A stretch of DNA of 50,243 nt from an uncultured Prevotella sp. (lineage in GTDB: Bacteria > Bacteroidota > Bacteroidia > Bacteroidales > Bacteroidaceae), in contig CAMVJQ010000012.1 in assembly GCA_947167845.1 (NCBI GenBank), forward strand, positions 1 through 50,243, in the 5' to 3' direction. Both the position numbers and the translations under genes were made by a program. Below are positions 1-8,573 of the stretch, piece after piece (the first letter of the stretch is position 1; every line of letters starts with the position of its first letter). The notes below the pieces were generated by a model. It was not told the origin of the DNA. It did no database searches and saw nothing but the letters and a program-made list of their open reading frames with translations.

Positions 1-1002
1 GACATCTGTGCCGTCATCGGACTGGAGAAGTTTGAGATTGGCGACACCATCTGCGACCTGGAGAATCCGGAGCCGCTGGCACCGATTGCCATCGACGAGC
101 CGACGATGTCGATGCTCTTCACCATCAACGACTCCCCCTTCTTCGGCAAGGAAGGCAAGTTTGTGACCTCGCGCCACATTAACGACCGTCTGGAGAAGGA
201 ACTGGAGAAAAACCTGGCCCTGCGTGTAGAGCCGTTTGAGGACTCTACGGATAAGTGGATCGTCTCAGGCCGTGGCGTGCTGCACCTCTCCGTATTGGTG
301 GAGACCATGCGCCGCGAGGGCTACGAACTGCAAGTGGGGCAGCCGCAGGTGATCTATAAGGAGATCGACGGCAAGAAATGTGAGCCTATCGAGGAACTGA
401 CTATCAATGTGCCCGAGGAGTTCTCGTCGAAGATGATTGACATGGTGACGCGCCGCAAGGGCGAGATGACCTCGATGGAGAATCAGGGGGAGCGCGTGAA
501 TATCGAGTTCGATATACCTTCGCGTGGTATTATCGGTCTGCGTACCAATGTGCTGACGGCTTCGCAGGGAGAGGCCATCATGGCCCACCGCTTCAAGGAG
601 TATCAGCCGTATAAGGGAGAGATAGAGCGCCGCGTGAACGGCTCGATGATCTCGATGGACACGGGCAATGCCTTTGCATACGCCATCGACAAACTGCAGG
701 ATCGCGGAAAGTTCTTCATCGATCCGGGTGAGGACGTGTATGCCGGTCAGGTGGTGGGCGAGCATGTCCACGACAACGACCTCGTGGTGAATGTCTGCAA
801 GGCCAAGCAGTTGACCAACGTGCGTGCCTCGGGTACTGACGACAAGGCGCGTATCATCCCCAAGACGGTGATGAGTCTGGAGGAGTGCCTGGAGTATATC
901 AAGCAGGACGAACTGGTGGAGGTGACACCGAAGTCGATGCGTATGCGCAAGGTGATTCTCGACCACGACCAGCGCAAGAAAGCCTCTATACAGCGAGGAT
1001 AG
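1..1002 (+). CDS. typA: Ribosome-associated GTPase TypA/BipA, 3' part
   Basis: The frame is open from base 1, so the gene begins upstream of the window and only the last 333 codons are present. TypA/BipA is an EF-G-like translational GTPase that acts on the ribosome in assembly and stress adaptation. The visible part matches the post-GTPase domains: a segment reading AVIGLEKFEIGDTI, then the EF-G III/V-like region (SGRGVLHLSVLVETMRREG) and the BipA-specific C-terminal domain (IPSRGIIGLRTNVLTASQGE, RASGTDDKARI). The protein ends near the basic tail RKKASIQRG. The GTPase motifs lie outside the window. A strong hairpin follows 9 bases after the stop, so the transcript probably ends there. Family assignment is secure. 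Confidence 0.95.
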   Translation, partial: DICAVIGLEKFEIGDTICDLENPEPLAPIAIDEPTMSMLFTINDSPFFGKEGKFVTSRHINDRLEKELEKNLALRVEPFEDSTDKWIVSGRGVLHLSVLVETMRREGYELQVGQPQVIYKEIDGKKCEPIEELTINVPEEFSSKMIDMVTRRKGEMTSMENQGERVNIEFDIPSRGIIGLRTNVLTASQGEAIMAHRFKEYQPYKGEIERRVNGSMISMDTGNAFAYAIDKLQDRGKFFIDPGEDVYAGQVVGEHVHDNDLVVNVCKAKQLTNVRASGTDDKARIIPKTVMSLEECLEYIKQDELVEVTPKSMRMRKVILDHDQRKKASIQRG

Positions 1003-1010
1003 GATATCAT

Positions 1011-1038
1011 TAATCCCCAGCCATCGGGCTGGGGATTA
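1011..1038. terminator. Bidirectional hairpin terminator between typA and luxS
   Basis: A perfect 12-bp stem (TAATCCCCAGCC / GGCTGGGGATTA) with a 4-base loop lies between the convergent typA and luxS genes. AT-rich flanks on both sides would let it serve both strands. Confidence 0.75.
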
Positions 1039-1048
1039 ATGATTGGGC

Positions 1049-1558
1049 TTATGCATCTGCGAAAGCGCGTCCGTCGTCGAGCGTAATCTGTAGTGTTGTG
1101 TACTCGCAGTGGAAATCGTTCTGCAGGCGGTCGAGATAGCGGGCACATTCCCATTTGCACATCGGCAGGTCGTGCAGCAGGTAGTTGCCGCAGGCCTCAG
1201 GGCGGGTGGCTGGCACCTCGTCCTGTGTGAGTATCCACTGTAGGCACTCGATGGTGAGGCGGCGCATGTCCTCAACGGTGTAGGTGCTTGACGGACCATT
1301 GTCTCTCATGATGATATACATACCCGTGAGACAGCCCATCGGACCTACATAGACGACATCCTTCTTCACCTCGGAGTTGCGGAACCAGGTGGCCATCAGG
1401 TGCTCGAGGCTGTGTATGGCGGCGGGGGCAACGGCGGGCTCCTTGTTGGGCTCGGTGATGCGCAGGTCGAAAGTGGTGAAGCCCTTGTCCTCGCGTGAGA
1501 CATAGATACCCGGCTTCAGATGGGTGTGGTCGATGGTGAAACTTTGTATGACTTCCAT
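1049..1558 (-). CDS. luxS: S-ribosylhomocysteine lyase LuxS
   Basis: LuxS cleaves S-ribosylhomocysteine to homocysteine and DPD, the precursor of autoinducer 2, in the cytoplasmic activated methyl cycle. The 169-residue length is normal. The metal-binding HxxEH motif is intact (H49, E52, H53 in IHSLEHLMATW), the third ligand is C123 (ACGNYLLHD), and the catalytic cysteine is C76 (GPMGCLTG). The gene lies 37 bases downstream of mtnN on the same strand, and MtnN makes its substrate, so the two probably form an operon. The spacer consists of a heptamer tandem array that reaches into the luxS start codon. No promoter of its own is evident. Confidence 0.97.
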   Translation of the reverse strand: MEVIQSFTIDHTHLKPGIYVSREDKGFTTFDLRITEPNKEPAVAPAAIHSLEHLMATWFRNSEVKKDVVYVGPMGCLTGMYIIMRDNGPSSTYTVEDMRRLTIECLQWILTQDEVPATRPEACGNYLLHDLPMCKWECARYLDRLQNDFHCEYTTLQITLDDGRAFADA

Positions 1559-1597
1559 AATTTACAATTCATAATTTACAATTCATAATTCACAATC
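1557..1597. repeat. Heptamer tandem array in the mtnN-luxS spacer
   Basis: Alternating 7-base units ATAATTT and ACAATTC are repeated about six times with slight drift. The array fills the whole gap between the two genes and touches both coding ends. It is one of several period-7 arrays in this window. Confidence 0.8.
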
Positions 1598-2225
1598 ACA
1601 GGCTCTCGATGAAGGTCTTTGTGACCTGGAAAGAGTGCTCAGCAACAGTGTCCCAGAAGTTGTGGTACTGCGAGGCGTCAGTGTCGCGAAGTGGAATGTC
1701 GCTGATGACGCGGAAGGAGATGAACGGCACCTTGTAAATATAGCATACCTGTGCGATGGCACACGACTCCATATCGACGGCCTTGGCCTCAGGAAAGTGG
1801 CCGATAATCTCGCGCATCTTGTCCTTGGAATCCACAAACCAGTCGCCTGTGACGATAAGACCGGGCTTGGCACCGGCCTGAATGGCCTTCTCCAGCAGAT
1901 AAGGGTCGGCCTGATAACGGGCTGGCAACCCTTGCACCTGACCATAGACGGTGGTGTCGTCGATGGCTTTCCCACAATACACATCGTGGTAGGTCAGTTC
2001 CGAACTCACCACCACATCCTGCAGATTGATGTCATCGCCGTTACCCCCGGCACAACCGCTGGAGATGATGCAGTCGGGCTTATATTGGCGGATCATCTCT
2101 ACCGTCTGGATGGCTGCATTGACGGTGGCTATACCGCTTTTCTGCAGGATTAACTTGTCTTCTGGAAACAATGGACGGAGTTGCTTGTACTCCTTGTCCA
2201 TTGCTACAATCATTACTATCTTCAT
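1596..2225 (-). CDS. mtnN: 5'-methylthioadenosine/S-adenosylhomocysteine nucleosidase
   Basis: MTAN (Pfs) hydrolyses S-adenosylhomocysteine and methylthioadenosine to adenine and the ribosyl thioether, feeding LuxS. The 209-residue protein shows the family residues: E12 in AMDKEYKQL as the general acid region, the SSGCAGG phosphate-site loop near residue 55, E153 in VDMES that binds the ribose, and the catalytic D176 in VISDIP. It is slightly shorter than the E. coli enzyme (232). The start is ATG with the usual MKIVMIVAM opening. It is the upstream gene of a pair with luxS. Its 5' side faces an inverted repeat that separates it from the methyltransferase gene. Confidence 0.95.
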   Translation of the reverse strand: MKIVMIVAMDKEYKQLRPLFPEDKLILQKSGIATVNAAIQTVEMIRQYKPDCIISSGCAGGNGDDINLQDVVVSSELTYHDVYCGKAIDDTTVYGQVQGLPARYQADPYLLEKAIQAGAKPGLIVTGDWFVDSKDKMREIIGHFPEAKAVDMESCAIAQVCYIYKVPFISFRVISDIPLRDTDASQYHNFWDTVAEHSFQVTKTFIESL

Positions 2226-2235
2226 AACTTTGAGT

Positions 2236-2347
2236 CCCCTAAGTTAGGGGGATGGGGGCCTGAACAAGCGTTTATCAGACCATTTATATGTTATATTTTA
2301 AGGATCTGCGCCTGTTCAGACCCCCTGTCGCTCCCTAACTTAGGGGG
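2236..2347. repeat. Imperfect inverted-repeat element with palindromic tips
   Basis: The left arm (2236-2270) and right arm (2309-2347) are imperfect reverse complements of about 35 bp around a 38-base AT-rich centre. Each arm also ends in its own near-palindrome, CCCCTAAGTTAGGGGG on the left and CTCCCTAACTTAGGGGG on the right. The right arm supplies the last codons and the TAG stop of the minus-strand methyltransferase gene. The structure resembles a small non-coding palindromic repeat and could also terminate transcription. Confidence 0.7.
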
Positions 2348-3198
2348 CACGTTCGGCGTTGCCTTACTGCCTCGTACATAAGGATGGCCGCACTCACACT
2401 GACGTTGAGCGAGTCGAGCCGTCCCAGCATAGGGATGCGGATATGGGCATCGGCAGCCTCGCGCCACTGCGGGGTGAGTCCTGTCGATTCCGTGCCCATC
2501 ACGATGGCCGTGGCCTGTCGCATGTCGTAGTCGTAGTATTCGTAGGAGTCCTGCAGTTGTGCCGTCAGGATGCGGATGCCCTGTGCCTTGAGGAATGCGA
2601 TGCAGTCCTTGGAGGTGCAGACGGCTGTAGGCACACAGAACACTCCCCCGATGCTGGCGCGGATGAGGTTGGGGTTATAGAGGTCGGTCAGCGGGTCGCA
2701 CACGATGACGGCATCTGCACCTGCTGCCTCGGCCGTACGGAGGATGGCCCCCAGATTGCCGGGCTTCTCGACGCGCTCCAAGACCACGATGAGCGGGTTG
2801 GGCTTGTTGAACTGAAGATTCTCCAGCCGGTGCTCTTTTGCCCTGACAACGGCGATGAGCCCCTCGGTAGACTCGCGATAAGCCATCTTCTCATATACTT
2901 GCGGCGTGACTTGAATCGGGGGTGCGGGGGTGCGGAATTTATCGGTGGCGCGGTGGCGTGGCGGCGCGATGGTGCGAGAATAGACCTGCGGCAGGAAGTA
3001 ATCCTGTGCCTCAGTGCCTCCGTTCCCCCGAACATAAAGTTCAACGACCTCGTAGCCGCAGGCGATGCAGTGCTCAATCTCGCGCTGTCCCTCCACCACG
3101 AACAAGCCCTCCTCGCGACGGAGCGAGGACTTCTGCTGAAGGGCCACAACGTGCTTCACACGCGCATTCTGCGGGCTGCTGATGATATTCTCTTCCAT
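2335..3198 (-). CDS. TrmH-family (SpoU) RNA 2'-O-methyltransferase
   Basis: This is a SAM-dependent ribose methyltransferase of the SPOUT class, probably acting on 23S rRNA. The 287-residue protein has an N-terminal substrate-binding domain (SSPQNARVKHVVALQQK, LFVVEGQREI) and the C-terminal knot with the three motifs: VEKPGNLGAILRTAEAAGAD (motif 1), VMGTESTGL (motif 2) and LDSLNVSVSAAILMYE (motif 3). Residues 76-96 (TIAPPRHRATDKFRTPAPPIQ) are a low-complexity insert encoded by two octamer arrays, just before the conserved VTPQVYEKMAYRE. The stop codon lies inside an inverted repeat. A TAATTTTG promoter box sits 11 bases upstream of the ATG. The exact target nucleotide cannot be told from sequence. 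Confidence 0.9.
   Translation of the reverse strand: MEENIISSPQNARVKHVVALQQKSSLRREEGLFVVEGQREIEHCIACGYEVVELYVRGNGGTEAQDYFLPQVYSRTIAPPRHRATDKFRTPAPPIQVTPQVYEKMAYRESTEGLIAVVRAKEHRLENLQFNKPNPLIVVLERVEKPGNLGAILRTAEAAGADAVIVCDPLTDLYNPNLIRASIGGVFCVPTAVCTSKDCIAFLKAQGIRILTAQLQDSYEYYDYDMRQATAIVMGTESTGLTPQWREAADAHIRIPMLGRLDSLNVSVSAAILMYEAVRQRRTCPLS
2917..2974. repeat. Two GC-rich octamer arrays inside the TrmH-family gene
   Basis: CGGGGGTG occurs 2.4 times at 2917-2935. CGGTGGCG-type units occur four times at 2943-2974 with drift. Seven bases separate the two arrays. Together they encode the Pro/Arg/Thr-rich insert of the methyltransferase. The first unit is the same octamer, rotated and on the other strand, as the array in fkp at 6034-6064. 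Confidence 0.8.
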
Positions 3199-3208
3199 AA
3201 ATCTGCTG

Positions 3209-3216
3209 CAAAATTA
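3209..3216 (-). promoter_or_regulatory. Bacteroidota -7 box for the TrmH-family gene
   Basis: The minus strand reads TAATTTTG, matching TANNTTTG. It ends 11 bases before the ATG at 3198, implying a very short leader. Confidence 0.5.
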
Positions 3217-3228
3217 CTACTTTTAATT

Positions 3229-3327
3229 GAAGAATGAAGAATGAAGAGTGAAGAATTTGCTATCGCCCTCTGTATTTTTGACTATTTTTAAGCCTGCGGC
3301 TATCTGATTCTTCATTCTTCATTCTTC
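3229..3327. repeat. Inverted pair of heptamer arrays
   Basis: GAAGAAT is repeated four times at 3229-3256 and its complement ATTCTTC three times at 3307-3327, with 50 bases between them. The pair fills the divergent gap between the methyltransferase and YfhO-like genes. It could fold into a long hairpin. Confidence 0.8.
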
Positions 3328-3345
3328 ATTTTTAATTTTTCTTCG

Positions 3346-3353
3346 TATCTTTG
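3346..3353 (+). promoter_or_regulatory. -7 box for the YfhO-fkp-GSCFA operon
   Basis: TATCTTTG followed by CACCC matches the Bacteroidota -7 element and lies 25 bases before the ATG at 3379. No clear TTG is seen at -33. Confidence 0.6.
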
Positions 3354-3378
3354 CACCCAAATTGTAAACTTGCAAGTT

Positions 3379-5868
3379 ATGAATACATTGAAGAAGTGTC
3401 TGCCAGATCTGTTGGCAGTCCTGTTGTTTGCCGTACTGGCTTTTGCTTATTTCTTCCCTGCCGACATCGAGGGCAGGATTCTCTACCGTCACGACGCGTC
3501 GGCAGGAAGAGGTTCCGGACAGGAAGCCTCGGAGTACTATCAGCGCACGGGTGAGCGCAGTCGCTGGACCAATGCCCTCTTCTCGGGCATGCCCACCTAT
3601 CAGATCTCGCCTTCGTATGACTCCACCAACAAGTTGTCGATGCTCTCGAATGCCTACCACTTGTGGTTGCCGGAGAACGTATGGTATGTGTATGCCTACC
3701 TGCTGGGATTCTATATCCTGCTGCGAGCCTTCGACTTCCGTCAGCACCTGGCAGCACTGGGTTCTATCATCTGGGCCTTTTCCACCTATTTCCTTATAAT
3801 TATAGCGGCAGGCCACATCTGGAAAGTGTTGGCACTGGCCTATCTGCCCCCGATGATAGCCGGTATCGTGCTGGCATACAGGGGGAAATACATGTGGGGA
3901 TTCCTCGTGACAGCCATCTTCGGCGCCTTCGAGATCTATGCCAACCACGTGCAGATGACCTATTACTATCTGTTTGTCATCCTGCTGCTGATGATTGGAT
4001 GGCTGGTGGAGGCTATCCGCAAGAAGGAGATTGCTCATTTCCTCAAGGCTACGTGCACGTGTATAGCCGCAGGACTGGTGGCCGTTTGCCTGAACCTGTC
4101 GAACCTCTATCATACGTGGCAATACAGCCAGGAGTCGATGCGCGGCAAGAGTGAACTGGTAAAGCAGAACTCTGCCAACCAGACCAGCAGTGGCCTGGAG
4201 CGCGACTATATCACCCAGTGGAGTTACGGCATCGGTGAGACGTGGACACTGCTCGTGCCCAACGCCAAGGGTGGCGCGTCGGTGCCCCTGAGCGAGAACG
4301 AGACGGCCATGAGGCATGCCGACAATAACTATATCGACATCTACAATCAGATTGGACAGTACTGGGGCGAACAACCGGGTACGTCGGGCCCCGTCTATGT
4401 GGGAGCCTTCGTGCTGACGCTCTTTATCCTGGGGCTATTCATCGTCAAAGGGCCTGTGAAGTGGGCCCTGCTGGCAGCCACGATACTCAGTATCATGCTC
4501 TCTTGGGGCAAGAACTTCATGGGACTGACAGACTTCTTCATCGACTACGTGCCGATGTACGCTAAGTTCCGTACTGTGGCCTCTATACTCGTCATTGCAG
4601 AGTTCACCATCCCTCTGCTGGCGATGCTGGCACTGAAGGAATTGTTTGACAAGCCGGAGTTGATGAAGCCGAGGATGAAGTATGTGGGTATCTCGTTCCT
4701 GCTGACGGGCGTTGTATCCCTGCTGTTCTCTTTGATGCCCTCGATGTTCTTCGACAGTTTCATCTCTTCGGCAGAGATGCAGGCACTGAAGGGCATTCCT
4801 GCAGAGCATCTGCAGCCGCTGATGAGCAGTCTGACGGAGATGCGCAAGGCGATGTTCACCAGCGATGCTCTGCGTTCGTTCTATATCATTCTGGTTGGTA
4901 CGGGCGTGCTGCTGGCTGTGTCATTTGGCAAACTGAAGAAGGAGTATGCCGTCGGCATCATCCTGCTACTCTGCCTGGTCGATTTATGGACGGTGAACAA
5001 GCGTTATCTGAACGACGCGATGTTCGTGCCCGAGACAGAGCGTGAGGCTCCCCAGCAGATGACTCAGACGGACGAGCAGATCCTGCATGACAAGTCGCTC
5101 GACTACCGCGTGCTGAATCTGTCGTCGAATACCTTCAATGAGAATGAGACCTCTTACTATCATAAGAGCATCGGCGGCTACCACGCTGCCAAGTTGCGCC
5201 GCTATCAGGAGATGATTGAGCAGTATATCTCGCCTGAGATGCAGGAGATATTCACGGCTGTGTCGGAGGCAGGCGGCGATATGATGAAGGTCAATGGCGA
5301 CAGCATCTGGCCTGTGCTGAACATGCTGAACACGAAGTACATGATCTTCCCCCTGCAAGGCGGGCAGACCGTGCCCCTGCAGAACCCCTTCTGCTATGGC
5401 AATGCCTGGCTGGTGGACAAGATAAGGTATGTGGACAATGCCAATGAGGAGATTGGTGCTGTAGGAAAGATAGACCTGCGCCACGAGGCGGTGGCTGATG
5501 CCAAGTTCAAGGCGCAGTTGGGCGAGGCCGCCACTCAGGATACGCTCAGCATAGTCACCCTGAAGGCCTATGAGCCTAACGAACTGACATACGAATGCCA
5601 GACGGGCAAGGGGGGGGTCGTCGTGTTCTCAGAGATTTACTATCCAGGCTGGACGGCCACTGTCGACGGAGATCCTGTCGAGGTGGGGCGCGTCAACTAT
5701 ATCCTGCGTGCCCTCCGTATCGAGCCTGGCAAGCATGAGATTGTGCTCACCTTCAAGCCCAAGTCTGTGAAGGCCACAGAGACCGTTGCATATATGTCGT
5801 TTGCCCTTCTGATAGGTGTACTGTTTGGTGCTGCCTTAATCGAATATCGTCGGCGTAAAAAAGAATGA
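3379..5868 (+). CDS. YfhO-family polytopic membrane protein
   Basis: This roughly 829-residue inner-membrane protein starts with a hydrophobic segment (LLAVLLFAVLAFAYFFPADI). It carries about a dozen membrane segments (for example WYVYAYLLGFYILLRAF, IIWAFSTYFLIIIAAG, YLFVILLLMIGWLVEAI) and ends with a soluble domain containing VVVFSEIYYPGWTATVDG before a last membrane helix. That layout, and the GWTATVDG motif in the C-terminal domain, are typical of YfhO/DUF-type proteins related to GT-C glycosyltransferases. Members have been linked to lipid-sugar transfer to cell-wall polymers in Firmicutes; the role in Bacteroidota is not established. The ATG at 3379 was chosen over an in-frame TTG nine bases upstream. 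The stop overlaps the fkp start (ATGA), so translation is probably coupled to fucose activation. The neighbour suggests a part in surface glycan assembly, which is inference. Confidence 0.8.
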   Translation: MNTLKKCLPDLLAVLLFAVLAFAYFFPADIEGRILYRHDASAGRGSGQEASEYYQRTGERSRWTNALFSGMPTYQISPSYDSTNKLSMLSNAYHLWLPENVWYVYAYLLGFYILLRAFDFRQHLAALGSIIWAFSTYFLIIIAAGHIWKVLALAYLPPMIAGIVLAYRGKYMWGFLVTAIFGAFEIYANHVQMTYYYLFVILLLMIGWLVEAIRKKEIAHFLKATCTCIAAGLVAVCLNLSNLYHTWQYSQESMRGKSELVKQNSANQTSSGLERDYITQWSYGIGETWTLLVPNAKGGASVPLSENETAMRHADNNYIDIYNQIGQYWGEQPGTSGPVYVGAFVLTLFILGLFIVKGPVKWALLAATILSIMLSWGKNFMGLTDFFIDYVPMYAKFRTVASILVIAEFTIPLLAMLALKELFDKPELMKPRMKYVGISFLLTGVVSLLFSLMPSMFFDSFISSAEMQALKGIPAEHLQPLMSSLTEMRKAMFTSDALRSFYIILVGTGVLLAVSFGKLKKEYAVGIILLLCLVDLWTVNKRYLNDAMFVPETEREAPQQMTQTDEQILHDKSLDYRVLNLSSNTFNENETSYYHKSIGGYHAAKLRRYQEMIEQYISPEMQEIFTAVSEAGGDMMKVNGDSIWPVLNMLNTKYMIFPLQGGQTVPLQNPFCYGNAWLVDKIRYVDNANEEIGAVGKIDLRHEAVADAKFKAQLGEAATQDTLSIVTLKAYEPNELTYECQTGKGGVVVFSEIYYPGWTATVDGDPVEVGRVNYILRALRIEPGKHEIVLTFKPKSVKATETVAYMSFALLIGVLFGAALIEYRRRKKE

Positions 5869-8573
5869 AAAAACTATTGTCTTTGCCCCCGAATCTGGTG
5901 GGCAACTTCCACGATGTCACGGGACTCTCGCGTGACGAATACTTCTGTACCAACGACCCCGTGGGCCATAAACTCGGCAGTGGCGGCGGCACCACGTGGC
6001 TGTTGGAAGAAGCCTGGCGGGGCGAGACGGCACGCACCCCCGCACCCCCGCACCCCCGCACCCCTGATTTCGAGACGTGGCTTGCCTCGGAGAAGCGCAT
6101 CCTGTTGCACGCTGGCGGACAGAGCCGTCGTCTGCCCAGTTATGCCCCTTCTGGTAAGATCCTGACTCCTGTGCCTGTGTTCCGATGGGAGCGGGGACAG
6201 CGTTTGTCGCAGGACCTGTTGAGTCTGCAACTGCCTCTTTATGAGAAGATGATGGCAATGGCACCCGACCGCATCCACACGATGGTGGTCAGTGGTGATG
6301 TGCTGATTCGCACCAACCAGCAATTGCAGCCCGTTCCTGATGCCGATGTGGTGTGCTACGGCTTGTGGCTCGATGCCTCGGTGGCGAAAAAGCACGGGGT
6401 GTTCGTCAGCAGTCGCCGTACTCCTTCAGTCCTGAAACAGATGCTCCAGAAACCTAGCATTCAGACGCTGGCCGACCTGCAGCACGAACATTTCTATCTG
6501 ACCGATATCGGTGTGTGGCTATTGAGCGACAAGGCCGTCAGTCTGCTGATGGCCCGTTCGCATGGGGCTGATGGCAGTCTGAAGACGTATGACCTGTATT
6601 CTGAGTTCGGTTGTGCCTTAGGTACCGACCCGTTGCTGGCAGATGCCGACCTGCGGCAACTGTCGGTGGCCGTCGTACCCCTCGCCGGTGGTGAGTTCTA
6701 CCATTTCGGCACCTCGCGCGAGATGATATCTTCCACTCTCGCCATCCAGAATCTGGTGGGCGACCAGCGATATATCATGCATCACGACCGCAAGCCTCAT
6801 CCCAGTATCTTCGTACAGAATGCCGTGACCAAGATTCCCTTTACGGAGCAGAATACCACGATCTGGGTGGAGAACAGTTATATCGGTGAGCACTGGCAAC
6901 TGAGCCATGACCATATCATCACGGGCGTACCTCAGAACGACTGGCATCTGACGCTGCAGCCAGGCGAATGCGTCGATGTAGTGCCTGTCGGCGAGACGGG
7001 CTGTGTGGTGCGCCGTTATCATATAGATGACCGTTTTGCGGGGGAGGAACAGCAACAGAAACGATTCCCCCTGCTGGAGTCGGTCGAAGTACTCCGGCAA
7101 CAAGAAAGTCTGGAACATCTCGATGCCTTGGCCGTGCGTTTCCTCTCAGCAGAGGATATTTCAACCGAAGCCAATCTCCGCCGGCTCTTTGCCCAGCGCC
7201 GTGCGTTCAGGAAAGAGAACTGGACGGCTCTGGCCCGCAACTGGGACCATAGCGTGTTCTATCAACTGGACCTGGCCGACGCTGCTGAGGAATTCCGGCA
7301 GCAACAGATACCCCTGCCTCCACCCCTGCCTGATGAGGCACCGCTGATGACGCGCATCCACGATGCCATGTTCCGCGGGCAGAGCGACAAGGCTTTCGCC
7401 CTGCTCCGCGAGGGACTGACAGAACACACGGGGTCAGGAACGATGTGCATTTTTCCTACCCCTGTGTGTTCCGTCTATGATGACCAGATCGTGTGGGGGC
7501 GTTCGCCTGTGCGCATCGACATTGCCGGCGGATGGACTGACACGCCGCCTTACTGCCTGATGGAAGGCGGTAATGTCATCAACCTGGCTATCGAACTCAA
7601 TGGGCAACCGCCGCTGCAAACTTATGTCCGTCCGTCGAAAGCATGTCGCATCGTGCTTCGTAGTATCGACCTCGGTGCCGTGGAAGTGGTGGAGACGACC
7701 GAACAGTTGACCGACTTTATGCACGTAGGCTCGCCCTTCTCCATTCCGAAGGCTGCACTTGTGCTGGCGGGCTTTGGCACTTCTGCCGTATCGCTCCGCG
7801 AACAGTTGGAAGCCTTTGGCGGCGGTATCGAACTGACCCTGCTCTCCGCCATCCCGGCTGGGAGCGGCTTGGGAACAAGCAGCATCCTGGCTGCCACTGT
7901 CCTGGGTGCCTTGAACGACTTTTGCGGCCTGGGCTGGGACAAGAATGAGATAGGCCATCGCACCCTGATGCTTGAGCAGATGCTGACCACTGGCGGGGGC
8001 TGGCAAGATCAGTTCGGCGGTGTGCTGGGCGGTGTCAAACTGCTGCAGACGGGTAGGGGATTCGATCAGAGTCCGCTGGTGAGATGGCTTCCCAACGATC
8101 TGTGGCTACAGCCCGAGTATCGTGCCTGCCATCTGTTGTACTATACAGGCATCACCCGTACCGCTAAGAGTATCCTGGCAGAGATTGTCCGCCGGATGTT
8201 CCTCAACCACAATGCCGAACTGCGGCTGTTGCGTGAGATGAAGGAGCACACCTTGGAGATGTATGAGGCCATTCAGCGCAACGACTTCTGCCAGACAGGG
8301 CGGTTGATGCGCCGCACTTGGCTCCAGAATCAGTCGCTTGACGAGGGGACCAATCCACCCGCTGTGGCAGCCCTGACGCAACTGATTGACGACCTCTGTC
8401 TCGGCTACAAACTGCCGGGTGCCGGTGGTGGCGGCTATCTCTATATGATAGCCAAAGATCCCGAGGCAGCGGCGCGTGTTAAGCAGATACTCAATGAGCA
8501 TCGTAACAACAAGAATGCCCGTTTTGTGGAGATGACACTCTCCACGTCGGGATTGCAGATAAGCAGGAGTTGA
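5865..8573 (+). CDS. fkp: Bifunctional fucokinase / L-fucose-1-phosphate guanylyltransferase
   Basis: Fkp converts L-fucose to GDP-fucose through fucose-1-phosphate in the salvage route that feeds fucosylated capsules and glycoproteins in Bacteroidota. The N-terminal pyrophosphorylase domain holds the nucleotide loop LLHAGGQSRRLPSYAPSGK (from about residue 80) and PVPVFRWERGQ. The C-terminal GHMP kinase begins near residue 541 (WGRSPVRIDIAGGWTDTPP) with the phosphate loop IPAGSGLGTSSILAAT near 662 and the C-terminal motif KLPGAGGGGYLYMIAKD. The length of 902 compares with about 950 for the Bacteroides fragilis enzyme. Residues 54-68 are a Pro-rich insert coded by an octamer array. The start overlaps the YfhO-like stop and the stop overlaps the GSCFA start (TGATG), so the three genes form a tight operon. 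Confidence 0.95.
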   Translation: MKKLLSLPPNLVGNFHDVTGLSRDEYFCTNDPVGHKLGSGGGTTWLLEEAWRGETARTPAPPHPRTPDFETWLASEKRILLHAGGQSRRLPSYAPSGKILTPVPVFRWERGQRLSQDLLSLQLPLYEKMMAMAPDRIHTMVVSGDVLIRTNQQLQPVPDADVVCYGLWLDASVAKKHGVFVSSRRTPSVLKQMLQKPSIQTLADLQHEHFYLTDIGVWLLSDKAVSLLMARSHGADGSLKTYDLYSEFGCALGTDPLLADADLRQLSVAVVPLAGGEFYHFGTSREMISSTLAIQNLVGDQRYIMHHDRKPHPSIFVQNAVTKIPFTEQNTTIWVENSYIGEHWQLSHDHIITGVPQNDWHLTLQPGECVDVVPVGETGCVVRRYHIDDRFAGEEQQQKRFPLLESVEVLRQQESLEHLDALAVRFLSAEDISTEANLRRLFAQRRAFRKENWTALARNWDHSVFYQLDLADAAEEFRQQQIPLPPPLPDEAPLMTRIHDAMFRGQSDKAFALLREGLTEHTGSGTMCIFPTPVCSVYDDQIVWGRSPVRIDIAGGWTDTPPYCLMEGGNVINLAIELNGQPPLQTYVRPSKACRIVLRSIDLGAVEVVETTEQLTDFMHVGSPFSIPKAALVLAGFGTSAVSLREQLEAFGGGIELTLLSAIPAGSGLGTSSILAATVLGALNDFCGLGWDKNEIGHRTLMLEQMLTTGGGWQDQFGGVLGGVKLLQTGRGFDQSPLVRWLPNDLWLQPEYRACHLLYYTGITRTAKSILAEIVRRMFLNHNAELRLLREMKEHTLEMYEAIQRNDFCQTGRLMRRTWLQNQSLDEGTNPPAVAALTQLIDDLCLGYKLPGAGGGGYLYMIAKDPEAAARVKQILNEHRNNKNARFVEMTLSTSGLQISRS
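6034..6064. repeat. GCACCCCC octamer array inside fkp
   Basis: Four near-perfect copies of the 8-base unit GCACCCCC encode TPAPPHPRTP near residue 58 of Fkp. The unit is the reverse complement (rotated) of the CGGGGGTG array in the TrmH-family gene 3 kb away. Confidence 0.85.

Noticed and set aside
3319..4374. A 351-codon minus-strand frame across the YfhO-like gene
   Set aside because: Antisense shadow; it also runs through the divergent promoter region.
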